Shown here: piece by piece, positions 55,941 through 60,225 of the stretch
Position numbering within the stretch: position 1 is the stretch's first letter
Layout of the letters: each line of letters opens with the position of its first letter
Assembly: GCA_031262085.1 (NCBI GenBank)
Contig: JAISIN010000044.1
Coordinates: 1 to 60,225 of the forward strand
Reading direction: 5' to 3'
From: Prevotellaceae bacterium
GTDB lineage: Bacteria > Bacteroidota > Bacteroidia > Bacteroidales > Bacteroidaceae
Length of the DNA: 60,225 nt
Translations under genes and position numbers: made by a program
The notes under the pieces: generated by a model
Seen by the model: only the letters and a program-made list of their open reading frames with translations
What the model was told of the DNA's origin: nothing
The model's database searches: none

Positions 55941-56174
55941 TCAATTTAAACAAGTGAATGATAAAATAATAGCAGCGATCAACATGCCTATGAACATATA
56001 TGAGAACATTCGTAATATAAAACCAACAGGACCATTGGCGAAAGACATACCCTCGAACAAGTTTGTCATCCACACAGGTCGGATGTTCTTATCCAAAAGT
56101 GTTGCTAACCCTAAAGTGCAAACTACGATTAATGATCCGTTTCGTTTCAATTTTAGTTCTTCAAATCTATCCAT
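55941..56174 (-). CDS. Small two-TM membrane protein, first gene of the Ubl operon
   Basis: The 77-residue protein starts MDRFEELKLKRNGS, then has hydrophobic segments at about 13-28 (LIVVCTLGLATLL) and 50-75 (VGFILRMFSYMFIGMLIAAIILSF). No family is recognised. It precedes the PH-like gene by 42 bp on the same strand and could anchor it to the membrane. No strong TAnnTTTG element was found upstream, so the promoter of the operon is uncertain. Confidence 0.6.
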   Translation of the reverse strand: MDRFEELKLKRNGSLIVVCTLGLATLLDKNIRPVWMTNLFEGMSFANGPVGFILRMFSYMFIGMLIAAIILSFTCLN

Positions 56175-56247
56175 GTCATCTGTCTATATCAATATCTTTG
56201 GCATTGCATTAATGAATAATGAACATCGTGATTGCAGATCAATGAGT

Positions 56248-56453
56248 TTATTCTAACTTTCCTTTATACATCGAAAGAAATTCACCAAAGAGCCCAAAAT
56301 CCCGAACGTTCTCTCGATCATAGTAAGCCTCATCATCCGAATAAGTGCCACGTTGCTACGCATAAGCCATTAGCCGTCGTCTGTCTTAGCATTGTTGACG
56401 GTTTCATAAAATGCGTCTCTCAAATCGCGGTTTGGAAATTTTATGTATCCCAT
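56248..56453 (-). pseudogene. Two degraded small coding frames upstream of the Ubl operon
   Basis: A 27-codon frame (56453-56370) begins MGYIKFPNRDLRDAFYETV. Its TAA overlaps the ATG of a second frame (56370-56248) that starts MAYA, meets TAG at codon 5, then continues open as QRGTYSDDEAYYDRENV to FLSMYKGKLE. The sequence character is clearly protein-like. The pair look like remnants of coupled small genes, possibly a toxin-antitoxin type, but no family is recognised. Translation of the second would need stop readthrough or another start. Confidence 0.45.
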
Positions 56454-56646
56454 AGATTCATTTGCTTTACTTCCATCCTTTTATGGAAGGTTTTAGTGAT
56501 TATATTGCTCCTTACATCAAAAAGACGTAAGGTTTGACAATGAATAAATCTCGCAAAAATACAGTGTGCGATCTGTGAACTTATGGTTAACAATGGATAT
56601 ATAATGGTGGCGGCTTCCCCGTCGTCGTACTGTGACATACGGACAC

Positions 56647-56904
56647 AAAAAAAGCGTGGAACTATCGAGTATTACCAAGTTGAGGCTCTGGACTGCCTGT
56701 TATCCGGTAATAAACAATAGCCCACGCCTCTGTTATATAAACCACCGCTAAGGTGAGTATATAGCATTGACGTGAGCGTTCTTGTCTATTATCTCGGATA
56801 ACTGAAATTGTCCAGATTTCAACTTGAGATAATAACGTAAACGCTTTCGTTTTCAATATGTCAAATTTGGCTTTGAGGTGCTTCAAATTGCTTCTCTACC
56901 AAAG
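56647..56904 (-). ncRNA. Structured non-coding RNA with its own terminator
   Basis: The minus strand can fold into several perfect helices: TATTATCTC/GAGATAATA enclosing GAAAT/ATTTC (56787-56834), CACC/GGTG inside a TATATA helix (about 56732-56766), and a 3' stem of TATTACC/GGTAATA, CTAT/ATAG and GCGTGG/CCACGC (56654-56727). The 3' stem runs directly into seven T residues, a rho-independent terminator. A TATATTTG element at 56911-56918 is well placed as -7 for a start near 56904. It may be a 6S-like or other Bacteroidales RNA family; I cannot name it with confidence. The length is about 258 nt. Confidence 0.7.
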
Positions 56905-56910
56905 ATGCCG

Positions 56911-56918
56911 CAAATATA
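56911..56918 (-). promoter_or_regulatory. Candidate -7 element (TATATTTG) of the ncRNA
   Basis: CAAATATA on the plus strand reads TATATTTG on the minus strand, just upstream of the structured RNA. Confidence 0.5.
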
Positions 56919-57109
56919 CAACTAATTTTTACCCCATATCATTAAGAAGCAACTTTTTTCGAGCCAATATTCAGGTTTTCAACTAACAGCCAGTAATCGG
57001 AGCATTTACAACCAGTTTTTCCTTATTAAAGATATATGGTGGGAGCACATGGAGTGCATTGATAAACCGTAACTTCTTTCCCCCGCTTCTATTAAAGAAT
57101 CTGAAAAAT

Positions 57110-57140
57110 CTTGATAGCTATTCTATTCTGCTTACTTTTG
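57110..57140 (+). promoter_or_regulatory. Candidate promoter for the HU-like pseudogene leader
   Basis: CTTG at 57110-57113 and TACTTTTG at 57133-57140 are 19 bp apart. Transcription would start near 57147 and run through the 22-bp array to the HU-like frame at 57469. Confidence 0.6.
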
Positions 57141-57182
57141 CCGTGCTCTTTCCGATGACATCTTGAACTTCTTCTCGGAAGA

Positions 57183-57390
57183 TCAAGAAGATGTAGAGGC
57201 AAGATCAAGAAGTCATCGGAACAACTTCAAGAAGTCACCGGAATAACTTCAAGAAGTTACCGGAATAACTTCAAGAAGTCGCCGAAATAACTTCAAGAAG
57301 TTACCGAAATAACTTCAAGAAGTCACCGAAACAAGTTCAAGAAGTCACCGAAACAAGTTCAAGAAGTCGCAAGAGCGAGTTCAAATTCCT
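57183..57390 (+). repeat. 22-bp tandem repeat array, about ten units
   Basis: TCAAGAAGT-type units begin at 57183, 57205, 57227, 57249, 57271, 57293, 57315, 57337 and 57359, with a decayed copy at 57381, all exactly 22 bp apart. A typical unit is TCAAGAAGTCACCGGAATAA. The period is the same as in the 36117 array but the sequence differs. It lacks spacers and is not in a reading frame. Confidence 0.9.
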
Positions 57391-57468
57391 ACTACTAACG
57401 TACAAAAACGATGTGACAATTAACGCTACATGCAAGTGTGGCAAACGTTCAATTCTAAAATTAGTAGT

Positions 57469-57675
57469 ATGAGCATCTTATTAAATGCCGTCCAGCGCCC
57501 CAATCCGCGCGACCCCAAAGCACCGCGAAAGTGATACTTCGTACAGCACCTCAGTGCGCAACTCAGCGAAACAGATGTCGCTCAGTTTATCTCCGACGAG
57601 ACCACCCTGAATGAGGGCGAAGTGCTAAAACACCCGAAAGTATTCACATGGAAAGCTACGTACATCGGGATTTGA
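57469..57675 (+). pseudogene. HU-like DNA-binding protein pseudogene
   Basis: The frame starts MSILLNAVQRPNPRDPKAP, the hallmark of Bacteroidales HU-like (HUN family) proteins. Codon 22 is TGA (57532-57534) where the family has Trp in a KWYF-like context; here AAG TGA TAC TTC. The frame continues with ETDVAQFISDETTLNEGEVL, then diverges and stops at 57675. Intact homologues are about 120-160 residues, so it is both nonsense-mutated and truncated. Confidence 0.75.
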
Positions 57676-57705
57676 TGTTGCCTGAAATAGATGTGGACCG
57701 TTTCT

Positions 57706-57927
57706 TCATTCTGCGCACCACTGTTCAAACATGGCATCCACCTCCTCTTCCGTATAATACTCACCGCGAGCAAATTGCTCCTCCGATATTCTGATCGACT
57801 CTTTTTCACGCTCGTTGAGAACATATACATCTTGCGTATGCCGTTGATGAACGCTTCCATACGCGACTAATGGTTCGGCTGCGGTTTGCTCCGTTGTTTC
57901 TTGCATTTTATATTTCTTCGTGCTCAT
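57706..57927 (-). CDS. Small acidic protein, possibly antitoxin-like
   Basis: The 73-residue protein starts MSTKKYKMQETTEQTAAE and has a helical acidic C-terminal part (LNEREKESIRISEEQFARGEYYTEEEVDAMFEQW). Such sequences resemble antitoxins that wrap a toxin, but no toxin gene lies beside it. Function is unknown. The start at 57927 is chosen over 57960. Confidence 0.55.
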   Translation of the reverse strand: MSTKKYKMQETTEQTAAEPLVAYGSVHQRHTQDVYVLNEREKESIRISEEQFARGEYYTEEEVDAMFEQWCAE

Positions 57928-58033
57928 ATTTACTGCTTTTATTGTTAAATGATTGGGCAAAAGTAGTCAAAATAGAAATAGAGAATACGCTTTTTTCTAT
58001 TATCTGTTTGCAAATAAGCAATCTCTCAATAAA

Positions 58034-58074
58034 AAATCCGTGGTCATCCGCCCCATCCGTGTCATCCGTGTGCC
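58034..58074. repeat. Dispersed 40-bp repeat, second copy
   Basis: AAATCCGTGGTCATCCGCC followed by CATCCGTGTCATCCGTGTGCC matches 46931-46970 with a few changes. The inverted partner arm present at 46885 is missing here. Confidence 0.85.
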
Positions 58075-58082
58075 ATTCCCTC

Positions 58083-58192
58083 TCACCTCGTCAGCGAGAA
58101 CTTCATGCTCACCCCGAAGTCTGCGCTGACCACCGGATACGCCGTTGTCGAGACCAACGGCATGTTTTGTTGCCGGTCGTAGTAGATGCGCG
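58083..58192 (-). pseudogene. C-terminal remnant of an outer-membrane barrel protein
   Basis: Thirty-six codons are open on the minus strand, reading RIYYDRQQNMPLV, then VSADFGVSMKFSLTR before TGA at 58083-58085. The alternating pattern and end are typical of the last strands of an outer-membrane barrel. The 5' part is absent; it abuts another gene remnant on the plus strand at about 58192. Confidence 0.5.
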
Positions 58193-58508
58193 TACAAGCA
58201 TACGTCATACGACCTGCTTCTTCACAGCGGAAACGTCTTGCTGATCAAAGACAAGAAAAGATTGGCAGACATTGCCTCCTGCTATGCCGATATGGAACAC
58301 ATCAGTATGACGTGGGCAGAGCTGAATACCGTCAAACGGGAGATGCTGACGACGCTGTTTGCCTCCGACGTCATGACTGATATCGATTTCAATAAACCTG
58401 CATGGAGGCAGATACGAAATTTCTATGCCACCTTTGGAGGAAACATAGACTACGTGACGGAAACACGGAAGAAGATAGAAAAGGTGCCGGCAGAAGAAAA
58501 GAGATAGA
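58193..58508 (+). pseudogene. C-terminal gene remnant at the hicAB insertion site
   Basis: About 100 codons are open, with SYDLLLHSGNVLLIKDKKRL, MTWAELNTVKREML and RQIRNFYATFGGNIDYV, then KKIEKVPAEEKR and a TAG at 58505-58507. It looks like the C-terminal part of a Bacteroidota membrane protein (DUF6090-like by eye, low certainty). There is no proper start. Its last 62 bp occur a second time at 59491, after the hicAB genes. Confidence 0.5.
58446..58508 (+). repeat. 63-bp direct repeat, left copy
   Basis: TAGACTACGTGACGG through GAGATAGA is identical to 59491-59553. It covers the 3' end of the gene remnant and flanks the inserted hicAB unit on its left. Confidence 0.97.
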
Positions 58509-58637
58509 AAAAAGATTTAATCTTCGGCTTCGCCGGCTCGCCGAAAATTGGGTGGGGTTACAAGGTGAACAGCGTTCACAGTTCGAAAGGGCTTGTTTTT
58601 CGTTCCATAGACCACAAAGGGTGTATATGGTTAAAAG

Positions 58638-58668
58638 TTATAAAAGAACAATTTTGTTCCTTTTATAA
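58638..58668. repeat. Imperfect inverted repeat upstream of hicA
   Basis: TTATAAAAG-AACA and TGTTCC-TTTTATAA pair with one extra base. It lies 24 bp before the hicA promoter element, a possible regulator site. Confidence 0.5.
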
Positions 58669-58680
58669 TTTCATAAATGG

Positions 58681-58699
58681 AACATATATGTTACCTTTG
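58681..58699 (+). promoter_or_regulatory. hicAB promoter element with overlapping 12-bp palindrome
   Basis: The perfect palindrome AACATATATGTT (58681-58692) touches the TACCTTTG element (58692-58699). HicB carries an HTH, so the palindrome is a likely autorepression operator. The hicA ATG is 33 bp further on. Confidence 0.6.
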
Positions 58700-58731
58700 C
58701 GGCGTCCAATTAAAAAGTGATCTTTTACATT

Positions 58732-58941
58732 ATGAAGTACTCCGAGTTTTACAAATTGATAGAATCCGCAGGCTGGACTATCAAAGGAGGGAAAGGACAT
58801 TATAAATATGTTCATCCCGATTTCGATTTTTACATCGTAGTTGGTCGTCACAAAACGCAAGAAATTCCTCCGGGAACTCTTGAGCGGATGTTGAAAGGTA
58901 CCGGCTTGAAGAAATCGAAAAACAAAGAGAAGGACTTGTAG
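58732..58941 (+). CDS. hicA: HicA family mRNA interferase toxin
   Basis: The 69-residue toxin has the dsRBD-like HicA fold: MKYSEFYKLIESAGW as the first helix, then GGKGHYKYVHP with the catalytic His23, FYIVVGRHKTQEIPPGTLERMLKGTGL. HicA cuts mRNA and halts growth. It starts at 58732; the longer frame from 58717 adds five residues. The antitoxin gene hicB lies 61 bp downstream after a hairpin. Confidence 0.92.
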   Translation: MKYSEFYKLIESAGWTIKGGKGHYKYVHPDFDFYIVVGRHKTQEIPPGTLERMLKGTGLKKSKNKEKDL

Positions 58942-58948
58942 AAGTTCT

Positions 58949-58970
58949 GCCACTCCTTTCGGGGAGTGGC
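58949..58970 (+). promoter_or_regulatory. Hairpin between hicA and hicB
   Basis: GCCACTCC (58949-58956) pairs perfectly with GGAGTGGC (58963-58970) with a 6-nt loop. It lies 8 bp past the hicA stop. No T tract, so it may lower read-through or set RNA stability. Confidence 0.6.
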
Positions 58971-59002
58971 GTTAATTGGACGTCTTAAAAAAGAGAAAAG
59001 TT

Positions 59003-59410
59003 ATGAAAACGATTATTGCTGTTATCGAAAAGGCGAGTGATGGCGGATATGCCATCTATTCGGATGATGTGCAAGGAGCTTTTAGCTCCGGACTAACCGA
59101 GCAGGAAGCTAAACAAGAGTTCTGCGAGGTATTGGAAGGGCAAGCTGAATATTATAAAGAGAAAAAGGAAGTATATCCCGACTGGTACACTGATGGATAC
59201 AGCGTAGAATACCGTTATGATATGTCTGCTTTCTTTATGACATTCTCATTTATAAATGTCTCTGAGTTTGCTAAAAGTGTCGGCATCAATCCATCTCTGA
59301 TGCGAAAGTATAAAAGCGGATTGGTTGCTGCCGGTGAGAAACAGAAAAACTTGATACAAGGAAAATTATCTGAGATAGTAACAAGTTTAGAACGAGTGAG
59401 ATTTGCATAA
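59003..59410 (+). CDS. hicB: HicB family antitoxin with HTH domain
   Basis: The 135-residue antitoxin has a partial RNase H-like N-terminus (IIAVIEKASDGGYAIYSDDVQGAFSSGLTEQEAKQE) and a C-terminal XRE-type HTH (NVSEFAKSVGINPSLMRKYKSGLVAAGEK). It neutralises HicA and should repress the operon. The start is at 59003 (MKTIIAVIEK); 58976 is also open. The gene order hicA-hicB is common. Confidence 0.92.
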   Translation: MKTIIAVIEKASDGGYAIYSDDVQGAFSSGLTEQEAKQEFCEVLEGQAEYYKEKKEVYPDWYTDGYSVEYRYDMSAFFMTFSFINVSEFAKSVGINPSLMRKYKSGLVAAGEKQKNLIQGKLSEIVTSLERVRFA

Positions 59411-59461
59411 AAGACACGGATTTTAATTGGACACTAAAATCCTTTCCCGTTCGAGTACTTG

Positions 59462-59490
59462 AGAGCTTCCATTAGTTGGAGGCTCTTTTT
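59462..59490 (+). terminator. Terminator of hicAB
   Basis: AGAGCTTCC pairs with GGAGGCTCT around a 7-nt loop, followed by T residues. It abuts the right copy of the 63-bp repeat. Confidence 0.85.
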
Positions 59491-59553
59491 TAGACTACGT
59501 GACGGAAACACGGAAGAAGATAGAAAAGGTGCCGGCAGAAGAAAAGAGATAGA
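59491..59553 (+). repeat. 63-bp direct repeat, right copy
   Basis: Identical to 58446-58508, 1045 bp away. It reads as the last codons of the remnant gene, which would regain its natural terminator here. Confidence 0.97.
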
Positions 59554-59592
59554 GAAAGAGGGCTGTACCCGATACGGGGACAGCCCTCTTTC
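59554..59592 (+). terminator. Original terminator of the remnant gene
   Basis: GAAAGAGGGCTGT pairs perfectly with ACAGCCCTCTTTC, with an inner CCCG/CGGG helix. It lies directly after the right direct repeat. Confidence 0.85.
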
Positions 59593-59715
59593 ATTCTCTC
59601 GACCGACATCCATGTCAGCCTAATTATCCATTTGATTTGCCCGGTTCTTTAGACAAGGGGGCATGCCCCCTTGCTATTGGTAAGCAGTATACTTGCAAAG
59701 TTCAAGAAATAACCG

Positions 59716-60225
59716 TCAATTCTCATACGAGTAGGACGCCATTCGCTTGTACTGGTTGTAGCGCGAGCGGGCATTGCCTTCGGCGGCATCGAACAGCTCG
59801 TCTGCCTCTTTCGGATACATCTTCATGAGCGAAGAGTAGCGTACCTCGCTCTTGAGGAACTCCTTGAAGGCGCTCCAGTCGGGTTCTTTGCTGTCGAGGG
59901 TGAAGGGGTTCTTGCCCTCCTCTTCGAGTGCGGGGTTGTAGCGCCACAGGTGCCAGTAGCCGCACTTGACAGCCTTCTCCTCCTCCTCTTGGCTCTTGCC
60001 CATGCCGAGCTTCAAGCCGTGGTTGATGCAGGGAGCGTAGGCGATGATGAGCGACGGACCGGGATAAGCCTCTGCCTCGCGGATGGCCTTGAGCGTCTGC
60101 GCTTGGTCGGCGCCCATGGCGATTTGTGCCACGTAGACATAACCGTAGGTGGTAGCCATCAAGCCGAGGTCTTTCTTGCGCACGCGCTTGCCCGAAGCGG
60201 CAAACTTGGCGATGGCGCCCATCGG
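59716..60225 (-). CDS. nifJ: Pyruvate:ferredoxin oxidoreductase, C-terminal part (partial)
   Basis: The 169 codons inside the window are the 3' end of a gene of about 1,180 codons; the 5' part lies past the right edge. DLGLMATTYGYVYVAQIAMGAD, PSLIIAYAPCINHGLKLGM and CGYWHLWRYNPALEEEGKNPFTLDSKEPDW match the TPP-binding end of PFOR enzymes. It makes acetyl-CoA and reduced ferredoxin from pyruvate. It is the largest likely user of ferredoxins such as the one at 22511. Confidence 0.93.
   Translation of the reverse strand, partial: PMGAIAKFAASGKRVRKKDLGLMATTYGYVYVAQIAMGADQAQTLKAIREAEAYPGPSLIIAYAPCINHGLKLGMGKSQEEEEKAVKCGYWHLWRYNPALEEEGKNPFTLDSKEPDWSAFKEFLKSEVRYSSLMKMYPKEADELFDAAEGNARSRYNQYKRMASYSYEN

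Larger units (their letters stand above)
59411..59715. other. Intergenic tail with terminators, direct repeat and palindrome
   Basis: No gene is present. Contents in order: TTTTAATTGGAC (59421-59432), inverted to GTCCAATTAAAA at 58704-58715; a terminator at 59462-59490; the 63-bp repeat; a second terminator at 59554-59592; and a perfect 20-bp palindrome CAAGGGGGCATGCCCCCTTG at 59654-59673. Confidence 0.7.

Noticed and set aside
47967..56174. Assignment to the known Bil, Bub or PRTRC systems
   Set aside because: Gene order and content differ: the modifier is single-domain, and no ParB-type or PRTRC-specific genes are visible. I kept it as a related but unassigned type.
56662..56886. 74-codon frame as a protein gene
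   Set aside because: The same strand forms multiple perfect RNA helices and ends at a terminator inside the frame's 3' region; a structured RNA is the better explanation.
57183..57390. Possible CRISPR array
   Set aside because: Tandem 22-bp units without spacers or cas genes.
57582..57860. 92-codon minus-strand frame
   Set aside because: It overlaps the more protein-like acidic gene in another frame and crosses the HU-like pseudogene.
46803..59600. Integrative conjugative element or prophage
   Set aside because: No integrase, mobilisation, conjugation or phage structural genes are visible in the region.

Overview
The window looks like a chromosomal segment of a Bacteroidales bacterium, most likely Bacteroides or a close relative. 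Housekeeping proteins (RplS, HisS, ArgS, ProS, RibBA, PPK1, PanB, Fhs), a DUF4491 protein, lipoproteins, TolC/OMP barrels and many TAnnTTTG promoter elements upstream of genes all point there. No species call is possible from this alone.

Layout. 1-2.1 kb: an ECF sigma factor and a protein with both an inner-membrane anchor and an outer-membrane barrel. 2.1-4.6 kb (-): purC-ubiE/menG-aroE. 4.8-6.3 kb: a lone TolC. 6.8-11.7 kb (-): an efflux operon (TolC, HlyD, two ABC-2 permeases, no ATPase). 11.8-22.4 kb: CvfB-like, AsmA, rplS, DUF308, an HTH regulator (-), a START-like protein, an LptF/G permease, ribBA, an aspartate aminotransferase. 22.5-33.2 kb: a ferredoxin missed by length cut-offs, ppk1, miaA, hisS, a clostripain lipoprotein, a GH20 hexosaminidase, argS. 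33.3-39.5 kb (mostly -): tRNA(CAT), DUF4491, Lrp, two FKBP isomerases, proS, an RRM protein, MltG. 39.7-46.6 kb: a BatD-like protein, HAD phosphatase, panB, an MFS-like protein, a methyltransferase remnant, fhs, and NDH-2 (-).

46.7-59.6 kb is accessory DNA. Its core is a visibly AT-rich, tightly packed ten-gene minus-strand operon (56174 down to 47967) that encodes what looks like a complete ubiquitin-like conjugation pathway. It has a beta-grasp modifier, an E2-like protein with a catalytic-type Cys, an E1/ThiF-like activating enzyme and a JAMM-motif peptidase. With these are a PH-like protein, a small two-TM protein, two proteins sharing a four-Cys zinc module (one with SIM-like repeats, one with Ig-like repeats), a DUF4407 membrane coiled-coil protein and a membrane-anchored VWA protein. 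I regard it as a candidate Bacteroidales anti-phage or stress-conjugation system with membrane effectors. The general E1/E2/JAB/Ubl theme is known (Bil, Bub, CBASS Cap2-Cap3), but this gene set is not one I recognise.

The flanks carry decayed genes and repeats: a DUF3791-type locus with a collapsed middle gene, an HU-like pseudogene, two truncated genes joined head to head, a structured ncRNA, 22-bp tandem arrays, a dispersed 40-bp repeat, and a hicAB toxin-antitoxin unit inserted at the end of a gene remnant with a perfect 63-bp duplication. The window ends inside the 3' part of a pyruvate:ferredoxin oxidoreductase gene (-).
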